Source of the DNA: WHSW01 sp963759295
GTDB lineage: Bacteria > Actinomycetota > Thermoleophilia > Solirubrobacterales > 70-9
Assembly: GCA_963759295.1 (NCBI GenBank)
Contig: CAVWYT010000004.1
Coordinates: 1-64,000 of the forward strand
Length of the DNA stretch: 64,000 nt
Direction of reading: 5' to 3'
The notes below the pieces were generated by a model. The model had not been told where the DNA came from. It searched no databases and was given only the letters and a program-made list of their open reading frames with translations. A program made the position numbers and the translations under genes. Below, in pieces: positions 24,473-33,108 of the stretch (position 1 is the stretch's first letter; each line of letters opens with the position of its first letter).

Positions 24473-25477
24473 ATGCGAAAAGCGGCGAGCGCCATGCTGG
24501 TTCTGATCGCGCTCGGGGCGCTGGGCGCCTGCGGCGGCGCGGAGGATTCCGAGCCGGCCCCGGAGCCCGAGGGCGCGTTCGCCGGCGCGCTGGCAAGCGT
24601 TGGGGGCGGCGGGGTGGGGGCGTCGCTCGGGGTCGGGTGGGTCGCCGAGAGCGAGCTGTCCGCGCTCCCGGCTCCCGACCGCGAGCGGCTCGAGCGGGCG
24701 CTGGGTCCGAACGCGACGACGATCGTCGTGGCGGCGCCGGCGCTGCGGCGTCGCTACGGCTTCGCCCCGCGCCGCGCAGGGGAGCTGGTCTCGGTCGGTG
24801 GCTCCTACGCCTACGGCCTGCGGCTCGACGGAATCGGGGGCGCGGGGTTGGTCCGGGCGCTGCTCGATGCGGGAGGCCGCGCCTCCTTCGCCGACGAAGC
24901 CCGCCTGGTCGATGTCGGCGGCTACGCCGTGGTGCCGGCGCCGCTGCTGGAGCTCGGGGTCAACGGGCTCGGCGCCCGCGACGCCTTCGCGCGCGACCGG
25001 GTCGTGCTCGCGATCTCCGACAGGGCGCGCGACGCGCTGCTCGGCCGCGGCGGCCGCCTGCTCGAGCAGCCCGCCTACATCGCCGCGGCGAGCTGCCTGG
25101 GCGAAGTTGTCGCCGCGCGCCTCGTGCCGGCGAAGCTCCTGCACTCGACCGAGCTCGGCACCGACCTGATCGCCGCGGGCGTGCGCGCCGACGCCTCGGA
25201 GGGGGAGGGCTCGGAGCTCATCTGCCTGCTCGGCGGCGACCCGGAGGCTGCCGATCGGCTCGCCGATTCGCTCGCCCACTCGCTGTCGGAGGACGCCGCG
25301 CTGGCATCCGCGGACGTCGAGCGGCTCGAGCTCGGCGGAACCGAGGTGGTCCGCGCCGAGCTCGAGCTCCGCCGGCGGGCGCGCGCGGGGTTCGTCTTCG
25401 ACGCGCTCGCGGGAGGCGACCTGGCCGCCGTCCTCGAGCGGCCCGCAGAGCCGGGCGCCGTCAGCCCGAGCGATTGA
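24473..25477 (+). CDS. Lipoprotein, unknown function
   Basis: The 334-residue product has a signal MRKAASAMLVLIALGALGA with lipobox cysteine 20 (LGAC) and an acidic proline-rich stretch (EDSEPAPEPEGA) after it. The rest is an Ala/Leu/Arg-rich globular protein with GWVAESELSALPAPDRERLE, YGLRLDGIGGAGLVRALLDA and VVLAISDRARDALLGRGGRL; the last part alternates helices and strands. No family recognised. It lies between cpaB and tadA and may be part of the same surface system, but this is only context. Convergent overlap of 17 bases with the macro-domain gene. Confidence 0.75.
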   Translation: MRKAASAMLVLIALGALGACGGAEDSEPAPEPEGAFAGALASVGGGGVGASLGVGWVAESELSALPAPDRERLERALGPNATTIVVAAPALRRRYGFAPRRAGELVSVGGSYAYGLRLDGIGGAGLVRALLDAGGRASFADEARLVDVGGYAVVPAPLLELGVNGLGARDAFARDRVVLAISDRARDALLGRGGRLLEQPAYIAAASCLGEVVAARLVPAKLLHSTELGTDLIAAGVRADASEGEGSELICLLGGDPEAADRLADSLAHSLSEDAALASADVERLELGGTEVVRAELELRRRARAGFVFDALAGGDLAAVLERPAEPGAVSPSD

Positions 25478-25970
25478 CCTCGGCCTCGAACGCGCGCCGC
25501 GCCTGGTCGCCGAAGACGCAGAAGACGACCCGTTCGAGACCTGAGCCGGGTTTGGCGAGGTGTCGCTTCACCGCCTCGACCTCGATCGCGGCCGCGTCGG
25601 CGATCGGGAAACCGCCGACCCCGGTCCCGAACGCGACCAGGGCCAGCGAGCGGGCGCCGAGCTCCTCGGCGACCCGGAGCGTGCTCGCCGTCGCCGCACG
25701 GATCGCCTCGGCCGAGGTCGGTCCTCCGAGTCGCATCGTCGCCGCGTGGATCACCCACCTGCACGGCAGCGCCCCACCGCCGGTCGCCACCGCCTCCCCG
25801 AGCCCGATCGGCGCGACCGCGTCGCTCTCCGCCTGAATCGTGTCGCCGCCGGCTCGCACGATCGCGCCCGCGACCCCGCCGCCGTGGCGCAGCTCGGTGT
25901 TGGCCGCGTTCGCGATCGCGTCGAGCTCGAGCTTGGTCACGTCTCCCTCGACGATCTCGATCACCGTCAT
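25461..25970 (-). CDS. Macro-domain protein
   Basis: The 169-residue product is a single macro domain: IVEGDVTKLELDAIANAANT, the glycine loop HGGGVAGAIVRAGGDTIQAE, VIHAATMRLGGPTSAEAIRA and the phosphate loop LALVAFGTGVGGFPIADAAA. Macro domains bind ADP-ribose and many remove it from proteins or hydrolyse its derivatives. The NAANT and GTGVGGFP loops are intact, so ligand binding is likely. It is on the opposite strand inside the Tad region and probably unrelated to it. Confidence 0.92.
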   Translation of the reverse strand: MTVIEIVEGDVTKLELDAIANAANTELRHGGGVAGAIVRAGGDTIQAESDAVAPIGLGEAVATGGGALPCRWVIHAATMRLGGPTSAEAIRAATASTLRVAEELGARSLALVAFGTGVGGFPIADAAAIEVEAVKRHLAKPGSGLERVVFCVFGDQARRAFEAEVNRSG

Positions 25971-25977
25971 CGCGACG

Positions 25978-25983
25978 ATCTAA
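25978..25983 (-). promoter_or_regulatory. -10 hexamer TTAGAT of the macro-domain gene
   Basis: Read on the minus strand, TTAGAT ends 7 nt before the ATG at 25970; leaderless-type spacing. Confidence 0.4.
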
Positions 25984-26042
25984 TCACCCCGACCGTCGGC
26001 GCGGGGGAGAGACACGCGGCGCTCGAGGCTCGTCCGTGGTGG

Positions 26043-27176
26043 ATGGCAACAGCCGATGATCATGCGCGCGTCGTCGCCGCCGAGCTTCGTTTGCGGCTGG
26101 TCGAGCGCCGGCGCGCGGAGGCGGCCGCGGGCGCTGCGGGCGGCGACGTCGAGCGCGCGGTGCGCGGGCTCGTCGACGAGGCGGCGTCGCTGCTCTCGCC
26201 GGCGCGCCGCGAGCAGATCGCCGACCTGATCCTGCGCGACACGGTCGGCCTCGGCCCGCTCGAGGAGCTGCTCGCCGATCCCGAGGTCGAGGAGGTGATG
26301 GTCAACGGCCACGAGGCCGTCTACGTCGAGCGTTGCGGGCGGATCCAGCGAACCGAGGTGCGCTTCGAATCGGAGCAGGCGCTGCGCGACACGATCGAGC
26401 GCATCCTGGCGCCGGTAGGGCGCCGGGTGGACGAGCTCAGCCCGATGGCCGACGCGCGGCTTGCCGACGGCTCACGGGTGAACGTCGTCATCCCGCCGCT
26501 GGCGGTGGACGGGCCCGCGCTCTCGGTGCGCCGGTTCGCTGCCCGGCGTCCCGGGCCGGACGCCCTCGTCGCCTCGGGGACGTTGACGCCCGAGCTTCGC
26601 GAATTGCTCGATCGCGCCGTGCGCGAGCGCCGCAGCATCCTCGTCTGCGGCGGAACCGGCTCGGGGAAGACGACGCTGCTCAACGCGCTGTCGGCCTGGA
26701 TCGACCCGGCGGAGCGGGTGGTGACGATCGAGGACGCGGCCGAGCTGCGTCTGCGCCAACCCCATGTCGTGCGGCTCGAGAGCCGGCCGCCGTCGGTCGA
26801 GGGAACCGGCGCGGTCGCGATCCGCGACCTGCTGCGAAACGCGCTGCGAATGCGCCCGGACCGAATCGTCATCGGGGAGGTTCGCGGGCCGGAGGCGCTC
26901 GACCTGCTGACGGCGCTCAACACCGGTCACGAGGGAGCGTTGTCGACCGTCCACGCGAACTCGCCCGCAGATGCCCTGCGTCGGATCGAGACGCTGGCGC
27001 TGATGGCCGGAGTCGGGCTGCCCCACGAGGCGATCCGCGAGCAGCTGAGGCGCGGGCTCGACCTCGTCTGCCAGATCGCCAGGCGCGCCGACGGATCGCG
27101 CCTGGTCGTCGAGCTCGCCGAGGTCACCCGCGCGGCCGGCGGGGTCGGGGTGCGCGAGCTCTGGAGGCGCGAGTGA
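26043..27176 (+). CDS. tadA: Tad/CpaF-type secretion ATPase
   Basis: The 377-residue product has the N-terminal domain of CpaF/TadA ATPases (LGPLEELLADPEVEEVMVNG, then VYVERCGRIQRTEVRF), Walker A in VCGGTGSGKTTLLNALSAWI (about 203-210), Asp box ERVVTIEDAAELRLRQPHVV, Walker B-like MRPDRIVIGEVRGPEALDLL and His box LNTGHEGALSTVHANSPADA. It drives assembly of a Tad-type pilus or related secretion complex at the inner face of the membrane. ATG at 26043 is chosen; GTG at 26037 is also possible. Its TGA overlaps the tadB GTG. Confidence 0.92.
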   Translation: MATADDHARVVAAELRLRLVERRRAEAAAGAAGGDVERAVRGLVDEAASLLSPARREQIADLILRDTVGLGPLEELLADPEVEEVMVNGHEAVYVERCGRIQRTEVRFESEQALRDTIERILAPVGRRVDELSPMADARLADGSRVNVVIPPLAVDGPALSVRRFAARRPGPDALVASGTLTPELRELLDRAVRERRSILVCGGTGSGKTTLLNALSAWIDPAERVVTIEDAAELRLRQPHVVRLESRPPSVEGTGAVAIRDLLRNALRMRPDRIVIGEVRGPEALDLLTALNTGHEGALSTVHANSPADALRRIETLALMAGVGLPHEAIREQLRRGLDLVCQIARRADGSRLVVELAEVTRAAGGVGVRELWRRE

Positions 27177-28030
27177 GCTCGCCGGCGACCCTCGGCGTGG
27201 CGCTCGCAGCGGCCGCGGGCGGGCTGGCCACCGTCGCCGCGCGCGAGGCGGTTATCGCGACCCCGGCCGCCGGCCGCTGGCTCGCCGACGCGATCGAGCC
27301 GCTGCGTCGCGCGGGCCGCGAGGGATACGCGCCGACCGACGCCGAGCGGCGAAGGCTCGCGATCCTCGGCACCGTGGCGATGCTCGCCGGCGGTCTGCTG
27401 GTGGTCGGTCCGGGCCCCGCTCCCGTGCTCGCCGCGGCGGGGCCGTCGGCGGCGGCGTGGGCCGTCGCCGGCAGGCGCACCGCCTATCGGCGGGCGGTCG
27501 AGCGCGGCCTGGCGGGCGTCGCGCTCGCGGTCGCCGATGCGCTCGCCGCCGGACGCTCGGCGCGCGCGGCGCTCGCGGCGGCGCCGAGCTCGCTCGAGGG
27601 TCCGCCGGCGCGCGAGATGGAGCGGGTCCGCGCCGAGCTCTCGCTCGGCGCCCCGGCTCGCGAGGCGCTCGAGGCGCTGCGCAAGCGGGTGGACTCGCCT
27701 CGGGTCGACGCGTTCGCGGCCGCGCTGCTCTCCCAGCAGCTCGCCGGGGGTGACCTCGCTGCCCTGATGCGGCGCTTCGCGGCAGCCGCCTCGGACCGCG
27801 ATCGGACCGAGGCGGACGCTCGCTCGGCCACCGCGCAGGCCCGCTTCACCGGCCTGCTCGTCGCCGCGATGCCGGCCGGGGCCGCGGTGCTCGCCGAGCT
27901 TCTCGATCCCGGCTTCGTCTCGGGCCTGTTCTCGCATCCGGCGTCGGCGTCCCTGCTCGTCGTCGCCGCGGCGCTCCAATTTGCCGGGTTCGCGGCGATC
28001 AGGCGCTTGAGCCGGGTGTCGGCTCGGTGA
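27173..28030 (+). CDS. tadB: TadB-like type II secretion F-domain protein
   Basis: The 285-residue product has membrane segments near residues 5-25, 63-100 and a C-terminal pair (ARFTGLLVAAMPAGAAVLAE, ASLLVVAAALQFAGFAAI). Between them lies the cytoplasmic T2SF helical domain with GLAGVALAVADALAAGRSAR, MERVRAELSLGAPAREALEA and FAAALLSQQLAGGDLAALMR, the pattern of TadB. It is the platform protein that contacts TadA. GTG overlaps the tadA stop. Confidence 0.85.
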   Translation: MSSPATLGVALAAAAGGLATVAAREAVIATPAAGRWLADAIEPLRRAGREGYAPTDAERRRLAILGTVAMLAGGLLVVGPGPAPVLAAAGPSAAAWAVAGRRTAYRRAVERGLAGVALAVADALAAGRSARAALAAAPSSLEGPPAREMERVRAELSLGAPAREALEALRKRVDSPRVDAFAAALLSQQLAGGDLAALMRRFAAAASDRDRTEADARSATAQARFTGLLVAAMPAGAAVLAELLDPGFVSGLFSHPASASLLVVAAALQFAGFAAIRRLSRVSAR

Positions 28031-28863
28031 TCCCGGCGCTCTCGGCGCTCGCGGTGCTGCTCGGCTTCGCGGCCGCCTGGGAGCTCGCCGGGGGACTCGG
28101 CGAGCGGCTCGCCGACCGAGCGCGCCGGGCGCTCGCCACCGCCTCGGGAGGGCGCGCCGGGTCGCTGGCGGAGGCGGCGGGGCGACTGCGGCTGCCGGAG
28201 CGGATCGCGCGCGCCGGGCTCGCCGAGCGGCTCGATCCGCGAGCGGTGATCGCGGCCAAGCTGGCGGGCGCCGGCTGCGGAGGCCTGATCGGGCTCGTCT
28301 CGGCGCCCGCGGTGCCGACGCGGCTCGGGCTCGCGGTCTTCGGCGGGCTGGTCGTCGCCGGCTTTCTTGCCCCCGACGCGCTGCTCGAGCGCAGCGCGCG
28401 GCGGCGGGGCGAGCGGCTCGTCGCCGCCCTCCCCGACGCGCTGGACATGCTCGCGGTCGGCGCCGGGTCCGGCCGCGGGCCGGCGATCGTCTTCGGCGAG
28501 ATCGCCGCCGGCACCAGCGGTCCCCTGGCGGCCGAGTTCGGCGGCGCAGTCGCCGAGATCGAGTGCGGCACGCCGACTCGCGAGGCGATCGAGGCGCTCC
28601 GGGAGCGCGTCCCGGGGGCCGAGATGGGCGGGCTGGCGGCCGCGATCGAGCGCTCGCGCACCTACGGCTCGCCGCTCGCCGAGCAGCTTCACCTGCAGGC
28701 GACCGGCCTGCGCCGCGACGCCCGGCGACGGATCGAGGACCGGGCCGCGCGCGCGGCGCCGAAGATCCAGCTGGTGGTCGCGCTGGTCCTCGTCCCCTCG
28801 GTGCTGCTGATGATCGTCGCGGCGATCGTCGCTCACTCGGACGCGCTTTTCGCTCACCTGTAG
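28027..28863 (+). CDS. tadC: TadC-like type II secretion F-domain protein
   Basis: The 278-residue product is a second T2SF protein: N-terminal membrane segment, then a central hydrophobic hairpin (CGGLIGLVSAPAVPTRLGLA), the conserved LVAALPDALDMLAVGAGSGR of TadC proteins, EAIEALRERVPGAEMGGLAA, and a C-terminal segment VVALVLVPSVLLMIVAAIVA. TadB and TadC together form the membrane platform. GTG overlaps the tadB stop. No Flp pilin, TadE/F or prepilin peptidase gene follows. Confidence 0.85.
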   Translation: MIPALSALAVLLGFAAAWELAGGLGERLADRARRALATASGGRAGSLAEAAGRLRLPERIARAGLAERLDPRAVIAAKLAGAGCGGLIGLVSAPAVPTRLGLAVFGGLVVAGFLAPDALLERSARRRGERLVAALPDALDMLAVGAGSGRGPAIVFGEIAAGTSGPLAAEFGGAVAEIECGTPTREAIEALRERVPGAEMGGLAAAIERSRTYGSPLAEQLHLQATGLRRDARRRIEDRAARAAPKIQLVVALVLVPSVLLMIVAAIVAHSDALFAHL

Positions 28864-28867
28864 GCCG

Positions 28868-28873
28868 TAGACT
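28868..28873 (+). promoter_or_regulatory. -10 hexamer TAGACT of the ROK kinase gene
   Basis: TAGACT ends 10 nt before the ATG at 28884, with no ribosome site between. Confidence 0.35.
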
Positions 28874-28883
28874 GGCGCGGCGA

Positions 28884-29858
28884 ATGGCGGCAGCCGATCA
28901 GAACGCGCTGCGCGGCGGGATCGATCTCGGCGGGACGAAGATCCAGGCCGCGATCGTCGGCGCCGAGGGCGAGGTACTGGGGGAGGCCCGGCGCCAGACG
29001 CCAACCGACGGCGGCCCTTCGCAGGTGGCGACCGAGATGGTGGCCGCGATCCGCGACGCGGCCAAGAGCGCCGGCGTCGAGAGTGCGGCCCTGGAGGGGA
29101 TCGGCGTCGGCTCGCCGGGCGACGCCGACGAGCGCACCGGGATCGTCAGCGGCGCCAGCAATCTCCCGAACTGGGAGGGCAGCTTTCCGCTCGGCGAGAC
29201 GCTCTCCGAGGCGCTCGGGGCCCCGGTTCGGGTCGGAAACGACGTCGACGTGGCAACCAACGCCGAGTTCGAGTTCGGCGCCGGCAAGCCCTACCGCTCG
29301 ATCCTCGGCGTCTTCTGGGGCACCGGCGTCGGCGGCGGGCTGGTCCTCGACGGCAAGCCGTGGATCGGCCGCGGCGCCGCCGGTGAGATCGGTCACGTGG
29401 TGGTCGAGCGCGGCGGCGCGCGCTGCCCGTGCGGCCGCCGGGGATGCATGGAGGCCTACGCGGGGCGCGGCGCGATGGAGGCGAAGGCGCGCTCCGAGCA
29501 CGCCAACGGGGTGAAGACAGACCTGTTCAAGATCATGAAGAAGCGCGGGCGCGACCGGCTCTCCTCGAGCGTCTGGGACCACGCGCTGCGGGCCAACGAT
29601 GCGCTCGCCGAGGAGCTGATCGACCGCGCCCTGAAGGCGCTCGGCGCCGGGATCGCCTCGGCGGTCAACTTGCTCGACCCTGACGCGGTGATCATCGGCG
29701 GCGGGCTCGGGGTGCGCTTCGGCGAGCCGTACGTGGAGAAGATCCGCCACCGGATGCACCCCCACCTGTTCGTCTCCGACGACCCCGCTCCCGTCCACCT
29801 CGCCGAGCTCGGCGACCTCGGCGGCGCGATCGGCGCATCGCTGCTCTTCGACGCTTAG
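28884..29858 (+). CDS. ROK-family glucokinase
   Basis: The 324-residue product has the ROK layout: phosphate-binding GGIDLGGTKIQAAIVGAEGE, sugar-binding GIGVGSPGDADERTGIVSGA and VRVGNDVDVATNAEFEFGAG, a second glycine loop GVFWGTGVGGGLVLDGKPWI, catalytic region GAAGEIGHVVVERGGARCPC and the zinc-binding cysteines in CPCGRRGCMEAYAGR. It should phosphorylate glucose with ATP at carbon 6. Position next to zwf and the pentose-phosphate genes supports glucokinase over a ROK repressor; no DNA-binding domain is present. Confidence 0.9.
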   Translation: MAAADQNALRGGIDLGGTKIQAAIVGAEGEVLGEARRQTPTDGGPSQVATEMVAAIRDAAKSAGVESAALEGIGVGSPGDADERTGIVSGASNLPNWEGSFPLGETLSEALGAPVRVGNDVDVATNAEFEFGAGKPYRSILGVFWGTGVGGGLVLDGKPWIGRGAAGEIGHVVVERGGARCPCGRRGCMEAYAGRGAMEAKARSEHANGVKTDLFKIMKKRGRDRLSSSVWDHALRANDALAEELIDRALKALGAGIASAVNLLDPDAVIIGGGLGVRFGEPYVEKIRHRMHPHLFVSDDPAPVHLAELGDLGGAIGASLLFDA

Positions 29859-29859
29859 C

Positions 29860-31245
29860 TCATTCCGGGAGCCACGGCCTGCGCCAGCCGCCGTGCCCGG
29901 TGAGCAGGTGGCTCGCCGCCTCGGGGCCCCAGGTGCCCTGCTCGTAGGTCTCGGCGGGCGGCGGGTCGTCGAGCAGCGGCTGGACGATCCGCCAGGTCTG
30001 CTCGATCGCGTCCTGGTTGGGAAACAGCGACGGGTTGCCGAGCAGGGCGTCGCGCAGCAGCCGCTCATACGGCTCGGGCTGGTCGCCGACCTGGGACTCG
30101 AAGACCATGTCGAGGTGGACGCGGTGAAGCGTGTCCTCGCCCGCGGACTTCGCCAGCAGGCAGATCTGCGCGCCCGGCTCCGGCTTTATCCGGATCACGA
30201 GCTCGTCGGGGTCGGGGATCCCGGTGCCGACCGCGAGCCGCGGGGGGCGCTGGAAGACGATCCGGACCTCGGTCGCCTCCACCGGGAGCGCCTTGCCGGC
30301 GCGGATGTAGAACGGGACCCCGGCCCAGCGCCAGTTGTCGATGTCGAGGCGCAGGGCGACGAAGGTCTCGGTATCGGAGTCGGGGGCGACGCCCTCGACG
30401 TCGCGGTAGCCCGCGTACTGGCCGCGGATGTAGCGGCTGGGATCCGCCGCGGGCATGGCTCGGAAGAGGTCGGTCTTGCGATCCCGGAGGGCGTCCGCGT
30501 CCGCCGGTGAGGCGGAGGGCGGCTCCATCCCGACCAGGGCCAGCACCTGCAGCAGGTGGTTCTGGACCACGTCGCGCAGCGCCCCGACCGGGTCGTAGAA
30601 GCTGCCCCGCCCGTCGACCCCGAAGTCCTCGGCCATCGTGATCCGAACCGAGTCGACGTAGCGGCGGTTCCAGACCGGTTCGAGGATCGTGTTAGCGAAC
30701 CGCAGGTAGAGGATGTCCATCACCGGCTCCTTGCCGAGGAAATGGTCGATCCGGAAGATCTGCGACTCGTCGAGCACCTCGAGCAGCTCGCGGTTGAGCG
30801 CCTCCGCCGACTGCAGGTCGTGGCCGAACGGCTTCTCGAACACGACCGCGCCCTGCCTGGTGAGCCCGGCGGCGTCCAACCGGCGAGCGACTTCGCCGAA
30901 CAGCGAGGGCGGGATCTCGAGGTAGAAGACGGGCGCGCCACAGCCGGCGATCGCGGCCCCGACCTCCTGGTAGGTCCGGTCGTCGTCGAACTCGCCATAG
31001 ACGTAGTCGAGCCGGTGCTCGAGCCGCGTGATGACCTCGTCGTCGGGATCCTTCACGGTCGCCTCGATCGACTCGCGTGCGTAGTTGTCGAGGTCCACCT
31101 CGCTCCACTTGTTTCGCGCCACGCCGATCACCCGGCATTGGAGATCCCCGCGGCGCTCGAGGCGGTAGAGCGCCGGGAAGGTCATCTTCTTCGCCAGGTC
31201 GCCGGTGATCCCGAAGATCACCAGGGTGTCCGCCTTCTCGCGCAT
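29860..31245 (-). CDS. zwf: Glucose-6-phosphate 1-dehydrogenase
   Basis: The 461-residue product opens MREKADTLVIFGITGDLAKK with the coenzyme GxTGDLA motif, carries the substrate-binding active site FRIDHFLGKEPVMDILYLRF, and ends with the G6PD C-terminal domain (LLDDPPPAETYEQGTWGPEA). It makes 6-phosphogluconolactone and NAD(P)H from glucose 6-phosphate. ATG at 31245 is chosen over upstream in-frame GTGs because the family starts at MREKADTLVIFG and a -10 hexamer sits 9 nt before it. It is convergent with the kinase gene with one base between, and divergent from gnd. Confidence 0.95.
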   Translation of the reverse strand: MREKADTLVIFGITGDLAKKMTFPALYRLERRGDLQCRVIGVARNKWSEVDLDNYARESIEATVKDPDDEVITRLEHRLDYVYGEFDDDRTYQEVGAAIAGCGAPVFYLEIPPSLFGEVARRLDAAGLTRQGAVVFEKPFGHDLQSAEALNRELLEVLDESQIFRIDHFLGKEPVMDILYLRFANTILEPVWNRRYVDSVRITMAEDFGVDGRGSFYDPVGALRDVVQNHLLQVLALVGMEPPSASPADADALRDRKTDLFRAMPAADPSRYIRGQYAGYRDVEGVAPDSDTETFVALRLDIDNWRWAGVPFYIRAGKALPVEATEVRIVFQRPPRLAVGTGIPDPDELVIRIKPEPGAQICLLAKSAGEDTLHRVHLDMVFESQVGDQPEPYERLLRDALLGNPSLFPNQDAIEQTWRIVQPLLDDPPPAETYEQGTWGPEAASHLLTGHGGWRRPWLPE

Positions 31246-31254
31246 TCGAGGCGG

Positions 31255-31260
31255 AGGGTA
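31255..31260 (-). promoter_or_regulatory. -10 hexamer TACCCT of zwf
   Basis: Minus-strand TACCCT ends 9 nt before the zwf ATG. It lies 45 bp from the gnd -10 on the other strand, in a 73-bp divergent gap. Confidence 0.4.
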
Positions 31261-31304
31261 TTGGCTGACGCTGCGGGCTCGGGTGCTCGGGACCGGCGAG
31301 CACC

Positions 31305-31310
31305 TAGTAT
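31305..31310 (+). promoter_or_regulatory. -10 hexamer TAGTAT of gnd
   Basis: TAGTAT ends 8 nt before the gnd ATG at 31319. The intervening CCGCGCGG has no ribosome-site match; leaderless-type spacing. Confidence 0.45.
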
Positions 31311-31318
31311 CCGCGCGG

Positions 31319-32332
31319 ATGCAACTGGGAATGGTCGGCCTCGGGCGCATGGGCGCGAACCTGGTTCGCCGATTGATGCGCGACGGCCACGAGTGCGTGG
31401 TCTACGACGTCAACCCCGACGCGGTCTCGACCCTCGCCGGCGAGGGGGCAACGGGCGCCGGATCGCTCGACGAGCTCGTCGCCAAGCTCGCCAAGCCCCG
31501 GGCGGCCTGGGTGATGGTGCCGGCGGGCGAGATCACCGAGAGCACCGTCGGCGCGCTCGCCGACCGACTCGAGCCCGGCGACGCGATCATCGATGGCGGC
31601 AACTCCTACTACCGCGACGACATCCGCCGCAGCGCCGCGTTCGCGGAGCGCGGGATCGATTACATCGACTGCGGGACCTCGGGCGGCGTCTTCGGGCTCG
31701 ACCGCGGCTACTGCCTGATGATCGGTGGGCCCGCCCCGGCCGTGAGCCGCCTCGACCCGGTGTTCGCGACGATCGCGCCCGGAGTCGAATCCGCGCAGCG
31801 CACTCCCGGGCGCGACGGCGAGGTGTCGACCGCCGAGAACGGCTACCTGCACTGCGGCCCGAGCGGCGCCGGGCACTTCGTGAAGATGGTCCACAACGGG
31901 ATCGAGTACGGGGTGATGGCCGCCTACGCCGAGGGCCTCAACATCCTCGCGAACGCCGACGCCGGCATGCATCCCCGCGAAACCGACGCGGAGACGGCGC
32001 CGCTCACCGACCCCGACTTCTACCGGTACGAGATCGACATCCCCGAGGTCGCCGAGGTGTGGCGCCGCGGCAGCGTGATCGGCTCGTGGCTGCTGGACCT
32101 GACCGCCGCCGCGCTGGCGCAGTCGCCGACCCTGGAGGATTTCGAGGGCCGAGTCTCCGACTCCGGCGAGGGCCGCTGGACGTCGATCGCCGCGATCGAG
32201 GAGGGCGTCCCGGCGCCGGTCTTGTCGAGCGCGCTGTACTCGAGGTTTGCCTCCCGCGACCTCGACGACTTCGCCGACAGGGTGCTCTCCGCGATGCGCA
32301 AGCAGTTCGGCGGCCACGACGAGAAACGATGA
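31319..32332 (+). CDS. gnd: 6-phosphogluconate dehydrogenase, short (GndA-like) form
   Basis: The 337-residue product starts MQLGMVGLGRMGANLVRRLM (NAD(P) Rossmann motif GxGxMG) and has GDAIIDGGNSYYRDDIRRSA, YIDCGTSGGVFGLDRGYCLM and the catalytic lysine region GAGHFVKMVHNGIEYGVMAA. Its length matches the short decarboxylating class rather than the 470-residue enteric enzyme; that class is often NAD-dependent, but the coenzyme cannot be read here. It makes ribulose 5-phosphate and CO2. The 6-phosphogluconolactonase gene follows after 55 bases. Confidence 0.93.
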   Translation: MQLGMVGLGRMGANLVRRLMRDGHECVVYDVNPDAVSTLAGEGATGAGSLDELVAKLAKPRAAWVMVPAGEITESTVGALADRLEPGDAIIDGGNSYYRDDIRRSAAFAERGIDYIDCGTSGGVFGLDRGYCLMIGGPAPAVSRLDPVFATIAPGVESAQRTPGRDGEVSTAENGYLHCGPSGAGHFVKMVHNGIEYGVMAAYAEGLNILANADAGMHPRETDAETAPLTDPDFYRYEIDIPEVAEVWRRGSVIGSWLLDLTAAALAQSPTLEDFEGRVSDSGEGRWTSIAAIEEGVPAPVLSSALYSRFASRDLDDFADRVLSAMRKQFGGHDEKR

Positions 32333-32387
32333 GCGCGAAGCGAGGACCAGAGCGGGCAGGTTCGATGCGAAGCGCGAAACCGGGACG

Positions 32388-33056
32388 GTGAGGGTCGAGG
32401 TCGTTGCCGACGCCGAGGCGGCGGCACGGCGCGGGGCAGAGCTGATCGCCGAGGCCGCCGCGAGCTCGATCTCCGAGCGCGGCAGGTTCTCGCTGGCGGT
32501 CAGCGGAGGACACGGCCCCTGGCGGATGTTCGCGCTGCTCGCCGCACGCGAGCTCGACTGGGCCCGGATCGACGCCTTCCAGGTCGACGAGCGCATCGCC
32601 CCGGCGGGCGACCCGGACCGCAACCTCACCCATCTGCGCGAATCGCTGCCGCCCGAGGGAATGGACCGCGTGCGCCCGATGCCGGTCGACGATCCCGATC
32701 CCGAGGCCGCCGCGGCGCGCTACGCCGCCGAGCTCCCGGAGGCGCTGGACCTCGTCCACCTCGGGCTCGGACCCGACGGCCATACCGCCTCGCTCGTGCC
32801 CGACGACCCGGTGCTCGAGGTCAGCGATCGGCTGGTCTCGGTCACCGGCGGCGAGTACCAGAGCCGGCGCCGTATGACCCTGACCTACCCGGCGCTGGAC
32901 GCGGCGCGGCAGGTCCTCTGGCTGGTAACGGGGGCCGACAAGCCCGGCGCGTTGGCCAAGTTGCGGGCGGGCGACGAGTCGATCCCGGCCGGGCGCGTGC
33001 GCGCCCGCGACGCGGTCCTCGTCTGCGACCGCGAAGCCGCGCCCGATTCGAGCTGA
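32388..33056 (+). CDS. pgl: 6-phosphogluconolactonase
   Basis: The 222-residue product (GTG) has the pgl pattern: RFSLAVSGGHGPWRMFALLA, WARIDAFQVDERIAPAGDPD with the conserved VDER, LVHLGLGPDGHTASLVPDDP and VLWLVTGADKPGALAKLRAG. It hydrolyses the lactone between Zwf and Gnd. The start is the first codon that keeps the family N-terminus (VRVEVVADAEAAARRGAELI). The 55-base gap after gnd contains repeated GCGAAGCG-type words and no gene. Confidence 0.92.
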   Translation: MRVEVVADAEAAARRGAELIAEAAASSISERGRFSLAVSGGHGPWRMFALLAARELDWARIDAFQVDERIAPAGDPDRNLTHLRESLPPEGMDRVRPMPVDDPDPEAAAARYAAELPEALDLVHLGLGPDGHTASLVPDDPVLEVSDRLVSVTGGEYQSRRRMTLTYPALDAARQVLWLVTGADKPGALAKLRAGDESIPAGRVRARDAVLVCDREAAPDSS

Positions 33057-33108
33057 TCGGACAACGGTCGCAGAGCGACGACGAGGCCGATCGGTCCGCG
33101 CGACGGCC

